From assembly GCA_036785325.1 (NCBI GenBank), contig JAXIVH010000073.1, positions 593,001 through 657,000 of the forward strand: a stretch of 64,000 nt of DNA. Direction: 5' to 3'. Under the pieces are notes generated by a model, which was not told the origin of the DNA, did no database searches, and was given only the letters and a program-made list of their open reading frames with translations. The stretch is from Urophycis tenuis. Taxonomy: Eukaryota > Chordata > Actinopteri > Gadiformes > Phycidae. Below, piece after piece: positions 10,823 to 21,834 of the stretch (the first letter of the stretch is position 1; each line of letters opens with the position of its first letter). The position numbers and the translations under genes were made by a program.

Positions 10823-12836
10823 TGATAGATCCGACATTAGGCACAATTCTGTGGCTGTAATTATTCGATGAATACAAACATGAAAGATCACTGTAATGGA
10901 GGTAGTCAGTGTAGAGACAGTGAAAATATTAGTTAAAAGAACTAATGTTGGGATTTGTGCCATCATTTACTCAATGTCCTCATTTAAACTCTCGACTTTT
11001 TATCAGACACTGATATCTTGTTTCTTCTTAGCTGTTGTGCTGTACATGAGTCATCTATGTAATCTACTTAGTTGTGTGTCATTTGCCATTTATGTATTAA
11101 TCTGAAGATAACTTCAGGGCTAACACATGCCAGGGGCATTATATACCCTTGCACTAACTGTATACTGTAGATGCTTTGTGTACCTGAATAATCTTGAAAC
11201 CTCTTCAAGTGATGCTGCCTTGTGTCATTGATTCCCAGGGCTGCTTGTGATTACAGTGACGATCCAGAACCACAGAACTCAGCCACATCAAAAGATAAAT
11301 AAAGAGTGCTTAACAGTGATTAATATTTTTTTTCCCTTTTCCTGCTGTCACCTACAATAGAGATTGTGTGTTTTCTCTTGAATAGCACTAGTTCTGCTAT
11401 TCAATTTCATCAAAACTTTGCTAAATATTATAGAAACTGTGTGTCTTCAAACTTTTAGGCTGCACTGAAGCTCTGTGGTAACTTGGTTGGACTCCGTCCG
11501 ATGAGTGGATCCTGATGTCCATGCAGTAGTCCTGTGATACTGTGATACAAGCTGTGTGGGACTGTGGGACTGTTATTGTTATTGTGTGCAAGCGGGTCAG
11601 TGTCACAGTCCGACCACATAAATAATATGTACATGTCAACAGCCAAACAAAAAAACAGATATCGATAAATCCAAATTGAGCATTAAGGCTTGCATTGCCA
11701 TTCCCCAGATATGAAAAGTTTATTGTCTTTGTTCTATACTGTATTTTGTCTACATGATTGCTGTGCTGTGTGTAAGATTGACAATAAAATTTTATTTGGT
11801 CATTATCTGTTCTTAATATAAGAGATGAAAAGGACAAGATGCTTGAAACATGAAATTCTGAGTCTTTTCTACTTGTCGGTGTTGATCAAACAGCTTTATA
11901 ATTCTTGCCATTCAGTCATACAATATCATTACCAAGTTAAAATATCTTATGAAGATAATCAAGGACAAAAACACAAAAAACATCAAAACTGCTAAGTAAG
12001 AAGAAATATCTTGTCAGAAGCATACATAGCCTTGTCATCATGTCATGCTACTTAGATATACATTTTTGCAAAAAATAAAACATGGTTAAGCGCATAACAT
12101 CACTGTTGCAACGCTCATGCTACACACGACCTAGGTGGCTGCCACACTATGTAGGCAGCTTTTACTGGGCTGCTCCCGACCAAGGAACCACTGTGTGGAT
12201 GGTTTATGGTAGAGGTTGAGTACAATGATACAGACAGATGGTAATCCATGCTGCCATGTAGGATAACTGCTTGAGTGTGTGTGGCTGGTTTAACCTACAC
12301 ACATTGATTGCTCAATGTACAACAGGTGGGCAGCCTCACACCTCACAGGCCCCAGAGTACTGGTCAGTCTTGGGCCAGGTGAGGCTGCTTAAACCAGCCC
12401 TGATGAGCAGACAGAAGTATAGCACACAACTTAGTTAAGCTAAAACCCTGTCAATGTGCAAGACACAAACACTGGGAATCTGAGGTTGCAGAGATACAAA
12501 CCTTTTCCACCGGGAGAAAAAACTGATCGTAGTGAATCACATCTGGTTGAGAGGTCACACAGTTTAGCTCAGATGAGTGTGATGTGATGCTAAATATTTG
12601 CTCAACTCTAGGCTTCATTTAGGTATGCATCATATGTGGGTCTCAACATAACCAGATAATTTAAACCAAGTTAGTTAAACCAAGCCAAGTTGTCCCATCT
12701 AAAGACAAACATTTTACATATGTGCCCAATTAATCTTATTTACTGAAATATGCAAGTGCTGAATAACCAGACTGCTCTGCATACATGCACACACAGAAAC
12801 ACATTGCCGTGTGAGAGACAGAGAGGCAAGGAGAGG

Positions 12837-12900
<64 letters not shown>

Positions 12901-13291
12901 TAATGGAGGGTGTTCAGAAATGGAAAGGCTACACATATGCCGCCTGCTATAAACTCTGGAGGGCCCCATTATAGCTCTCATCTTGCAGCAAGATAGATGC
13001 TTGAAACTAGACATCAATCAAAGAACGACAACAACACAAATAATGTCTTTGGTTGCGATAAACAAAAGATACCAACCAATCAGTCAGATATCCCCCAAAC
13101 CAAACACACACGACTCACAGTATGACCTACGGGCCTGCCTGTTGTGCACTCAACAACACATACATTGGAATTCATAGACTGCACAGATGTCATCGCAGTT
13201 AAAATCACACGGACACAAAATCACACCACTGGGCACACACTGCCACACAACGCCTAGCTTAGCTATGAGATTCGTGGTGTCATGCGCTCAC
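10823..13291. other. magi2 intron 1 proximal sequence; no gene seen
   Basis: This is AT-rich sequence. A LINE-like 3' tail (tgacaataaaattttat) is near 11780-11800. A short inverted pair, GGCTGGTTTAA at about 12282 and TTAAACCAGCC ending at about 12399, bounds 118 bp that could be a tiny MITE. The minus-strand frame 11421-11837 has no recognisable domain. By position this is the 5' end of the first magi2 intron (minus strand). Confidence 0.45.
12837..12899. repeat. (TG)n microsatellite
   Basis: About 63 bases of pure TG repeat lie within the presumed first intron of magi2. Confidence 0.98.
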
Positions 13292-13592
13292 CTTGTTTTA
13301 CGCATTTCAAACGAACTGGATCTTTGCAATGCTTGATCACGGCTAGCACGTCCCGGGTAGTGAGCCCCGCCACGGGCATGTCGTTGACTTCCAAGAGCAG
13401 CTCATCCTGGGTCAGTTTACCGCTCTGCACCGACGCCTTATTCCCCTGCTTCACCTCTCCGAAGTGGGGGAACTGCCCGTTCTCCGCGCCCCCCTTCAGC
13501 TCGAATCCCAGCTCCCCTTCTTTGCTCCTCGTTATAACAGCTTCGTGGACTTTATTGGTCCAGTGGTTTTTCTTTTTCAGGCTCTTAGACAT
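13292..13592 (-). CDS. magi2: magi2 first coding exon (PDZ0 of MAGI scaffold)
   Basis: The product is a membrane-associated guanylate kinase with inverted domain order, a synaptic and junctional scaffold. The exon starts at ATG (13592-13590) with MSKSLKKKNHWTNKVHE. It encodes 100 residues plus one base, ending ...RLKCVKQ at a canonical donor (AAG|GTGAGC, intron from 13291). The region from about residue 17 to 101 is the N-terminal PDZ0 domain: GELGFELKGGAENGQFP, LLLEVN, AGLTTRDVLAVI, HCKDP. MSKSLKKK, KGGAENGQFP and AVIKHCKDP fit MAGI2 far better than MAGI1 or MAGI3. The frame extends upstream in the 5'UTR to 13616, but the MSKSLKKK Met is the family start. No other exon was seen to the left. 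The rest of the gene (guanylate kinase, WW and further PDZ domains) must lie beyond position 1. Confidence 0.92.
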
Positions 13593-14260
13593 TGTTGGCG
13601 AGCAATCACCACACACTGGCCATCCGAAAGCCTATCGTCTCATTCCGCCTTTGCGACACGGGTCGTGGAGGAGACGAGATGAGCTCAAAACGACGGCTGC
13701 CCCATCACCGCGAAATGAAGCCGTTTAACAAGCAACGCAATCGGGAACTGGTACGCTAAGGAAAAATGACACTGTCACATAGACGGAGAGACATAGACCA
13801 GCGAATGACCCGGATGTGAAGTCTGGAGAAATGGGAGCGATGAATGGTTTGGGTTCGGAGAAAGGGAGAAGAGAACAGGAGAGGGAGAACAAGAGGGTCA
13901 CTCCCACCTCCAATGCAACGCGCGCGATTCTGATGCTACTGGTCACACAGACGCAAGGGTGTGTTTCCGTGCGTGCGTACATGTGTCTTATTTCAATACA
14001 TTAGCGAACAAATGTATTAAAAGGTAGCGAAGGCAATTTATAGAAACCAGCTAGCGTAAACTAGATTTTGAAAGTATCCAATCGAAAAAATCCCACCCCT
14101 CCCCCAGAGCCATTCCCCCAAAACAGGTGACTAGCTCGCTAGCTTTAGCAATAGGTCTGCCAGCCTTGTGGAAGACGCTGGTCATGCGCAATGAGTGCAC
14201 GACATTGTGCGCACAGGTAGCTGGTAGATGGGAAAAACAGACAGGCAAGTATCCACTTCA
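13593..14260 (-). promoter_or_regulatory. Probable magi2 5'UTR and promoter region
   Basis: This is the 5' flank of the magi2 start codon. It is richer in CpG than its surroundings (for example gcgacacgggtcgtgg, caacgcgcgcg and acgctggtcatgcgc). I see no TATA box at a fixed distance. Open frames here in several directions show no domains and look like by-products of base composition. The extent is inferred from position only. Confidence 0.35.
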
Positions 14261-14322
14261 TTGGGACCGAATGAATTGATTGGACGGGCTTACTGCAAGC
14301 CTGCGACAGCCACATATACAGG

Positions 14323-14325
14323 TAT

Positions 14326-14356
<31 letters not shown>

Positions 14357-14360
14357 TTTT
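14323..14360. repeat. (TTTA)n microsatellite
   Basis: About nine copies of TTTA in direct tandem. Confidence 0.97.
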
Positions 14361-14794
14361 TGTCAGATCATATGATTTATTGATTGCTGTTGGGTTGTAA
14401 AGACAATTTCAACAGATATGAAGATCAAATAAATAGAAGATCAAATGAATAAATTGCATATCCACGGCATCTAGTGATGCCTACCCTATGCTTTCCTGCT
14501 TTGACGTAGCCGACTGCACATTGTGATAGTGTAAAATACTGTATATGACCTGTGATGCATGCAAAATAATAGGACTATAACACTAATATAGACTTCTTGT
14601 TGAACCAAAATGGTGCACCATCCCAGATCTAAACCTACCACAAGCGATGAGGCAAGAGCCATAGACAAAAATGACTGTTGTCCTGTTGTCATTACTTTTT
14701 CATGGGCATCAACTTGCACAGCTTTCCGGGTGCTGGAAGGGAACTTTCATGCAATATTCAACAGTATGGTCAATAGATGCTCCAGCGAATTGGC

Positions 14795-14940
14795 TGGCTG
14801 GCTGGCTGGCAGGCAGGCACTTTATTTGATCCCGAGGAAAATTTGTGACATCCAGTAGCTTATACATATGCACACATAGAGCCACATAAAGAACAGTATC
14901 ACTCAGAGATATTAAAAGGAAAAAGAATGTGAAGTGTTTA
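14795..14940 (-). mobile_element. LINE 3'-end fragment with tetranucleotide run
   Basis: The sequence ctttatttgatcccgagg followed by aaaatttg is the reverse complement of the CCTCGGGATCAAATAAAG tail that ends many fish LINEs. A short GCTG/GGCA run at about 14790-14820 lies on the 3' side, as expected for LINE tails. Nothing coding remains. Confidence 0.5.
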
Positions 14941-14949
14941 CAAGGCCTG

Positions 14950-15449
14950 ATGGGGGCTGACCCTGTAAAACATGGTGGTAATGACTGACCCTGTGAAACA
15001 TGGTGGTAATGACTGACCCTGTGAAACACGGTGGTAATGACTGACCCTGTAAACATGGTGGTAAGGACTGACCCTGTGAAACATGGTGGTAAGGACTGAC
15101 CCTGTAAACATGATGGTAAGGACTGACTCTGTAAACATGGTGGTAAGGACTGACTCTGTAAACATGGTGGTAAGGACTGACCCTGTCAAACATGATGGTA
15201 AGGACTGACTCTGTAAACATGGTGGTAAGGACTGACCCTGTAAACATGGTGGTAAGGACTGACCCTGTAAACATGATGGTAAGGACTGACTCTGTAAACA
15301 TGGTGGTAAGGACTGACCCTGTAAACATGATGGTAAGGACTGACCCTGTAAACATGGTGGTAAGGACTGACCCTGTGAAGCATGATGGTAAAGACTGACC
15401 CTGTAAACATGATGGTAAGGACTAACCCTGCAAACATGGTGGTAAGGAC
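14950..15449. repeat. 27-bp minisatellite, about 18 copies
   Basis: The unit is about 27 bp, built around TAAGGACTGACCCTG followed by TAAACATGGTGG. Copies vary at a few positions: TCT for CCC, GTGAAA for GTAAA, ATGATGG for ATGGTGG. Because 27 is a multiple of three, all frames stay open and repeat every nine residues, which produces several false ORFs on both strands. The left copies (before about 15050) carry a TAATGACTG variant and a one-base-longer unit. Confidence 0.95.
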
Positions 15450-17071
15450 CAAAGCCGGATTAAATAAATGGACTATACTAGGCAGACTGTATTTTTTGTT
15501 TTATGTTATTTATTAATTGAAATCTGAAACTTACCAAAGTTACTAATAAAAGTTAATTCACATTTTACATAGCGTAGTCTTTGGTTACGAGTTGGTTCTT
15601 TGTATGCCAAAATAAGTCATGTGTCGTATATTAAACAGTCTATCAGACCATTTTTTTTAATTACCGTATTTATACATTACTACAAGGCTCTATTAAATGC
15701 TATTAAATTATCCTTATCTTATCCATTGCGAGTGTCATTGTTAAGGCAGCAGTACCAGTAAATCACAAATAGATGTCAGCATTGCTATGCAAACAGAGCA
15801 AATAAGATAAATGTTGTAAGCTATTGCATTTTGCTGAAAATCTTGATTAAATGTGTTGATTAAATTGAATAGTTTAATAAGTGGTCAAACATACAAAGAC
15901 CAATAAAATGTGCGGTAAGAGAAACTGTGCTGTTGTGGTAAAGATGTTTTTTTCACAAGCATCACCTCTCTTCCATTTTCTGGTATTCAACACTCAGCAG
16001 CTCAGCTCCTGGTCTGGACTGTTCAGCAGTTTTTTCCACTGGTCTGGATGTTTCTCTGGACGGTGTACTGTGTAAGCAGATTTTATCACAGAAACATTGT
16101 AGAAAAATAAGCAATCATTAAATAACTTGATCCTTATGTTTGAACCAAGAACAATTTTTTTCATGTTTCTTTACTAACCTGTTCAGACAGCCAAGGAAAA
16201 CTGAAATGCGTGTACAAAAATTCTTGTCCCTTCTCCTGGAGCCCATATTCACACCTGTGATTAAGTATAGGAAGACAAACATGAACCCTTCACATTTATC
16301 AAGACCATTTAGAAACTGTCCAACAATAAATAACAATAATAAATAAAACCAGCAGCACTTACTGACGAAACCATTTAGCATGCTATGCTCCACTCAGGGA
16401 TAATCTTCAGCCTTCCAGCATCTCAGGCTTCCATCGCAGCAGAAACAAACACGTCTTGACAGCATCACCACGATCTTGTGGAGAAATAATAAAATGTATA
16501 TATAAGATGAGACAGCTGTTTGAGATTTGAATATACTTGGTTTGTTCCTCAAATTTCATTTCATAATAGAAAGTATAGCCCTATATTATACATTTAATTA
16601 TATGCATTTTACATTTGATTTTAATAATCACTTTACTTATTCAGTTTCATCTCAGACGAGAGCTGCTAGTTTGCACATATTCATAATCTTTTGTCGTGCT
16701 GACCGATATAGTTTGCTTCCTGTATGTTTTCATGTTACTTTTGTGTAGATGATGTGGGTCGGTGTGCTACAACACGTTCGAAATGAACATTTTTGGGCCA
16801 CCGGTTGTTGCGAGCATGAGCCTCTGGAGGAACACAGCGATGATTAGCCCTGGATCATGCAAGGTAATTAAACAATTGTACAAGAATTGAGTCCCCTGTA
16901 TGGATCCAGTCATGTTACTCACAATTTGTGATGCGTTGTGATTACAAGTTCAGCATCTCACAAGGCACTGACTGCAACTGTGCTGGACAAGAGGTGGTTG
17001 AGCCAAGTGAAGACGTTTCTAAACTTCGGGTGAGCTTCTACATTTGTAATGGTATGAGCCTTATTTTTAGA
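15450..17071. other. Intergenic, AT-rich; no gene recognised
   Basis: No domain, splice-bounded exon or terminal-repeat pair was found. A minus-strand frame at 16118-16393 encodes a hydrophobic 91-residue peptide with no family match and no supporting context. The stretch lies between the magi2 promoter side and the gnai1 tail. Confidence 0.4.
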
Positions 17072-17720
17072 TGCACTTCAAAAACTTGCTAAACAAAAGT
17101 CACCTTGATTTCACTAAGCAAATAGGTAAGGGTTTGGTGCAGTTGGTCACGTCTAGGTTCAGCAACATCATGTGCTCAAATTATGAGGTGACTACCTGAA
17201 TATAGTGAGTGACCAGGTTGTTCCATCAATGGATATATCTTCCAAGATGATCATTCTTGGATTCTTCGTGCCCACATTGTGAAAAAATGGCTGAACATGA
17301 GACATCATTTGCACACATGAATTGACCCAAACTGAGTCCAAACCTTAACCACATTGAGAATCTTAGGGATGTGTTAAACAGTGGTTTGACTCTTGAGTGA
17401 GGATTGAATGGAGTGAGTCAGACCACTCTTCAGCACATTCCAAAGATTCTCAATAGGGTTAAGGTCTGGACTCGTTCACCACTCAACCTCTCCTTCACAA
17501 TGTGTGTCTGATGAATCCTGGCATGGTGATCTTGGAATATGCCTGTGCCATCAGGGAAGAAATAATCCATTGGTTGAATAACCTTGTCATTCAATATGTT
17601 CTGGTAGTCAGCTGACCTTATTCTTTGAATATGTAATGTTGCTGAACCTAGACCTGACCAACTGCAGCACCCCCTATTTGCTTTGTGAAATCCTGGTGAC
17701 TTTGTTTTGGCCGGGCAGTG
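17072..17720. mobile_element. Foldback (palindromic) Tc1-like element
   Basis: The right end is CAGTG followed by TA at 17721-17722, and the reverse reading begins CACTGCCCGGCC AAAACAAAGTCACC. The left end is a decayed match. The two halves (about 17090-17395 and 17405-17711) are reverse complements over nearly their whole length. Shared landmarks include tctaggttcagcaacat on one side and atgttgctgaacctaga on the other. Each arm holds remnants of a Tc1 transposase (GNAT-like pattern absent; instead PNLNHIENLRDVL). It is non-autonomous and would form one long hairpin. Confidence 0.8.
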
Positions 17721-17878
17721 TATGTATTCAAGGATTTCTGTTTAGTTTTCTAACAGCAGGGTTATTCTCATTGTCTCCTTCCCATCAGAGATAAGTCTAT
17801 GAATGTTCTCATTCATCCAGGTCATGTTTAATCCGGCCAACAGTTAAATCGAACGCAACTGGACTTAGATTTGTCTGT

Positions 17879-17918
17879 GAAGACGTTTCGCCTCTTATCC
17901 AAGCGGCTTCATCAGTTC
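17879..17918 (-). ncRNA. Hammerhead-like ribozyme core, left arm
   Basis: On the minus strand the sequence contains CTGATGA, then a helix II candidate (GCC ... GGC around GCTTGGATAAGA), then GAAAC and the cleavage triplet GTC. GAA before the core can pair with TTC after GTC as helix I. Helix III is reduced to A-U and C-G with no loop, as described for the extremely short-helix-III hammerheads of Penelope-like elements, which act as dimers. This is the inverted twin of the copy at 18513-18552. Confidence 0.65.
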
Positions 17919-18512
17919 GTAACGCATCAGTCTGACTAGTCCGCACTAGTCTGACAAGACAGTGGAGTTAGACCCAGGTATTTAACCTCAGTGGAGGTGT
18001 CCACCCACCAAAACTCCTAAAACAATAGATCATTAGTGTAGTTGAGGACAGCAATGTCAGAATCCTGGACAGAGAGGACAGATGGTTTGAAAGAGGGGTA
18101 AAAGAAGCCATCTATGTCAAAGTGGAAAAGCCATCTCTCAACAGGGGAGGGGGTCTGAGACATCAGTTATCCCCCATCTACAATGCTGCACTTTCAGCCA
18201 TTCCCAGGAGGGTGAACAACAAAGACTGCCCAAAACAAACCTCAAGTGGCTCTATGGAACAGAATGACTGTCATTCACTGGTAACTGCACATCAAACCTA
18301 ACGACTGTCGTTCTCCAGTGGCCCCATCCACCCCTAATGATCATCTTCCACCAAGATGACTCACAGGCCCCAAACAATGGTCAGGTGAAACTACACTAAT
18401 GATCTATTGTTTTAGGAGTTTTGGTGGGTGGACACCTCCACTGAGGTTAAATACCTGGGTCTAACTCCACTGTCTGTCAGACTAGTGCGGACTAGTCAGA
18501 CTGATGCGTTAC

Positions 18513-18552
18513 GAACTGATGAAGCCGCTTGGATAAGAGGCGAAACGTCTTC
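18513..18552 (+). ncRNA. Hammerhead-like ribozyme core, right arm
   Basis: The plus strand reads GAA, CTGATGA, a GCC/GGC stem with a large loop, GAAAC, GTC, then TTC. The order and invariant bases match the hammerhead core (CUGAUGA, GAAA, UH cleavage site). Helix I is only about 3 bp as seen here, and helix III is minimal. Activity is inferred, not shown. Confidence 0.65.
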
Positions 18553-18602
18553 ACAGACAAATCTAAGTCCAGTTGCGTTCGATTTAACTGTTGGCCGGAT
18601 TT

Positions 18603-20068
18603 CCCATCAGACCACACAGGACCACATCAGACCTAGAAGGTTTTCATAGCCATATTCTGGTGTATGCGGTAAAGCGCATGTCGTATACACCATTTGTGTA
18701 CAAAACACGGACCCTGCTTGCTGCAATAGATTACAACAAGCATAAACGCCAGCCAGCATGTAATTGTGAAGGACACAAGATGTAAGTTGTTACATTTTTA
18801 CTTGTGTAAAGAGAAAACCTTACTTTTGTTTGTAAGCGTTGAGGAAATTATCAATGCTAATGGCTCGTCCTGTCACCACTTACAAACGCTCATACAACAA
18901 AAGTACAGTAAAGGAGAAAAAACTGTACTCCTACATGTCCGACATCCAGACGGCCATCCTCTCCAGGAGGCTGAGAAGTGGAACAGGCCTTCCTCACAAC
19001 ATCATTATGAGGCCTGATGACCCAAGACGGCTCTGCCTGCTTTGCTGTACAGCCCCCACCCACATCTGAACTTGTGGGGATGGTGTCACGGGGAAACCCT
19101 AATCAAGAGAACGCTCAAGAAGATGCTACACAATAGCCGTAAGGCAAAAAACAAACAATGAAGCACTGTCATTTGCATTTTTTTTCAATATCCAAAATAA
19201 ATCTTTTTCTCATCAAAAAGTGTGTATTATTGAACAACTGAAACAAAGGTGGTGCAAACATCTGTTATATAAAACAATTGATCTTAGAAAGGGGCGTGGT
19301 GCGCACATCCAAAGGTTATCCACAGGTGTTAGTATTAGATATGAGACAAAAGGTGGGTCTGCAGTTTGTTTTGGCTCCAGAAGTAATTCATCCACTTGTA
19401 ATAATAATAGTAATAAGTAATAAGTAATAATAATTTCATTTACTTTACAGGGCAACATTCAGGCATATAAACAAAAAAATAACATTTTAAAACTATATAC
19501 AATATGATGTATTTACAACGTTCTACACTTCCAGGCGGCGCACCCTGAATCCCATGTAGTCTGGCTATCAGTGTCCAGGTCCCTTGAGAATCCCCGGGGG
19601 AGTTCTGGGCTTCCAAGGCGAAATAGGACGACGCGGTTGAAGTTGTTTCCTGCAATATCATACAATGACCTGATGTAAATATGGCGTTAAAAGCCTACTA
19701 CTTTTTTTATTTTATTTTTTTAGTAAATTACAACTTAGATTACTACACGTACTTAAGCTGATACATAAATTTATGATTGCTGAAAAAATTGTTCATGCTA
19801 TCGTTATGTATTATGTTGGCCAACACTCAATCGTTGTGTGTTTGTTCAACAAAAGATAAAACAAATCTAACGGAGGCATCTCCCCGTCAATGTATAACCT
19901 TGTCTACTCTTCATGAACAGATTGAACACCTACCTTGGACATGGCGCCACCATAGACCAATGATTGTATATACATGGGCGCCACGCATTTGCAGGCTTCT
20001 TTGAAGGCTACCGTAGAAGTTGGAGCGTCGTCAACGAGTTGTGTTACGACAGTGTCGTAAAGACCCGA
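18603..20068. other. Intergenic; one transposon-like degenerate reading frame
   Basis: At 18650-19070 frames read AVKRMSYTPFVYKTR, LLAAIDYNKHK, then PVTTYKRSYNKS, LYSYMSDIQTAIL and PDDPRRL. The pattern (AAIDYN-H...R, DDP-RI) resembles C-terminal parts of fish transposon-derived proteins, but I cannot name the superfamily. The minus-strand frame at 19440-19661 is unrecognised. No host exon is supported. Confidence 0.35.
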
Positions 20069-20092
20069 CCCCCCCCCCCCCCCCCCCCCCCC
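20069..20092. repeat. Poly(C) tract
   Basis: An uninterrupted run of 24 C bases. Confidence 0.95.
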
Positions 20093-20262
20093 AGGAAAGA
20101 AGAATAATAATTAATTTCCCTTACGGGATCATTTAACCCAATCGTGAATTAGTGAAACACTCAGTACACAGAGATGGTGAGGCACACAGTGAGGTGAAGC
20201 ACACAATTAAACCCGATGCAGTGAGCTGCCTGCAACAGCGGCGCTCGGGGAGCAGTGAGGGG
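20093..20262 (-). mobile_element. tRNA-derived SINE, body and tail only
   Basis: This matches the body of the complete SINE at 45210-45487, including cgtgaattagtgaaacactc, gatggtgaggcacac and gcagtgagctgcctgcaac. It is on the minus strand, with the LINE-like tail (tttcccttacgggatc) at the left. The tRNA-like head is missing because a Harbinger-type element starts at 20266, just after gaggggt. Confidence 0.8.
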
Positions 20263-20265
20263 TAA

Positions 20266-20499
20266 AGCCTGGTTTATACTTCTTCGTAGGGATCGCGTCG
20301 TGATCACGCAATGGTCACGCCGTTGCTCGGACGCCGTCATGAGCCCGTGATACTTCTGCGGAGGGATTGCGTTGGGTTTACGTCTCAAAATGCAATTCAT
20401 TGCCACACCGGTAGAGGGACCAGAATGACCATTCTGGTCATTACATACGGATTACTAGTTAAAAAAAACGAAATTTACCGTTTACCGAAATGAAATGAA

Positions 20500-20538
<39 letters not shown>

Positions 20539-21437
20539 ATATACATATATAAAACTTTTGCCTTCATTTCTGTAAACTTTTTTTTAACTCGCTAGTAATC
20601 CGTAATGACCAGAATGGTCATTACATACGGACAATCAGTCGAAGCATTTATCAAGGCTGTGTTTACACCGTGTTTACACCGTGGCGGTGTTTACGAGTGG
20701 AAACCGGAAAAGCGATCTCCAGCAAATGTAGTTCGCGGACCAATCACAGCCAAAATCAACGCGTTGGGACCATAGGTTGGGACCCAGCGGCAACATTCCA
20801 TGCTGAAAAATGAAGCCCATGCGGAAGTGCAAAAACTTGCAGTTCCTCGACTGGCCGCTTGAGGCTGGCTGCAGAACGGAGTCGACTCCCATAGACACCC
20901 ATGTTAAAATGTCTAACTTTACAGCCAAAATAAACATGTTTACAGCCTGGTTCAAAAAACGGTGTTGGTGTCTTTCAGTAGAGTCCATGACAACTGTGAG
21001 GAGGGTGAATTTTTTTAGAATCCATTATTTTAATGCACAGAGAAGGATTTATTTTATGAATAATTAAGGGTGTGGTCAACTTGATTGGCAGCTGTCATCT
21101 GTAATCACGGCATGACCTTCACAGATTCGAGGCTTTGATTGGTCTGGCCGGAGGTAGGCGGGCTTAGAACACAGACTGATATGTCCAAGATGGCGGCCCC
21201 CAGAAGCTCAATTTTAGGCTTCATCTCCGCTGTTAAGAATGTCTATGGGTGACGTCACGGAGGGTTTGTCCATTAGTTATATACAGTCTATGGTTGGGAC
21301 GGCGTCGCCTCGACGCGCGTCTAGGATTTGGGGAGGTGCACGTCGAGGACGTAAAGGGTCCACAAAGGGTCCGCCATGGGTCTGCGTCCCAACGCGTCAC
21401 TTCGACGCCGAAGTATAAACGAAGCATAACCCAGCCT
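20266..21437. mobile_element. Harbinger-type non-autonomous element (TAA target)
   Basis: The ends are AGCCTGGTTTATACTTC at 20266 and an inverted GAAGTATAAAC...CCAGCCT ending at 21437 (the right arm has a small insertion). The trinucleotide TAA is duplicated at 20263-20265 and 21438-21440, which fits PIF/Harbinger targeting. The body contains the hairpin AGAATGACCATTCT, an AT microsatellite (20502-20535), and a nested 522-bp element. No transposase is present. A truncated relative lies at 6952-7420. Confidence 0.8.
20771..21292. mobile_element. Nested MITE with 8-bp target duplication
   Basis: GTTGGGAC occurs directly at 20763-20770 and 21293-21300, bounding a 522-bp block. The right end read in reverse is CATAGACTGTATATAAC, and the left end is CATAGG, giving a very short terminal repeat (CATAG). 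Removing the block restores the Harbinger sequence GTTGGGACGGCGTCG. The body contains CCGTGACGTCACCCATAGAC-like sequence common in fish genomes. The 8-bp duplication suggests hAT, but the class is inferred. Confidence 0.8.
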
Positions 21438-21834
21438 TAACATTCACCACCTGCTTTGCCCCCTCCCCCCACACCCCTGCTGGCCCCTACCACTGACCTT
21501 CTCACACCCCCCTTTTACAAGTTATGCTTTTTGAAATTGATAATTCTATAATCAGTAGGCCTACAGAGCCGGTGTTAGAATTTCTAATTTTTTTTAGGCT
21601 CGTGTTTTTTTCCCCAGATCAATATGCCATTTACTTTTTGCCTAACACAGGTTTTTCTAATTTTCTACATTTGTATACTATATATGAAGTGATATATACA
21701 AATAAGGTGTGAAGTGGGAGGATAGCAATTTTACAAAACAAGTTATACTGAATAATAGCCCAAGAAGCCCACTAAAGGTAGATGTAGTCCGAATGTGCCA
21801 AACAAGTTAAAGGCATTAAATGCATAAATGTGTA

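Larger units (their letters stand above)
17830..18602. mobile_element. Penelope-like element fragment with inverted arms
   Basis: Arms of 212 bp (17830-18041 and 18391-18602) are near-perfect inverted repeats. Between them, 18050-18215 on the plus strand reads VRILDREDRWFERGVKEAIY, VEKPSLNRGGGLRHQLSP and ALSAIPRR. That is the C-terminal GIY-YIG-associated region typical of Penelope-like retroelements (the RWFERGVKEAIY and LNR-GGLRH signatures). Each arm also contains a hammerhead ribozyme core, another known feature of these elements. The reverse transcriptase is missing, so this is a short derivative. Confidence 0.8.

Noticed and set aside
13282..13728. Plus-strand open frame of 148 codons
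   Set aside because: It lies antisense to the magi2 exon and its 5'UTR; no domain, and the sense strand has a clear PDZ exon with a splice donor.
14950..15449. Direct-repeat array considered as a CRISPR array or repetitive protein gene
   Set aside because: Units are contiguous without unique spacers, and the open frames arise because 27 is a multiple of three. The host is a vertebrate.
16118..16393. Hydrophobic 91-residue minus-strand frame, considered as a membrane peptide
   Set aside because: AT-rich codons give hydrophobic residues by composition; no signal of a gene around it.
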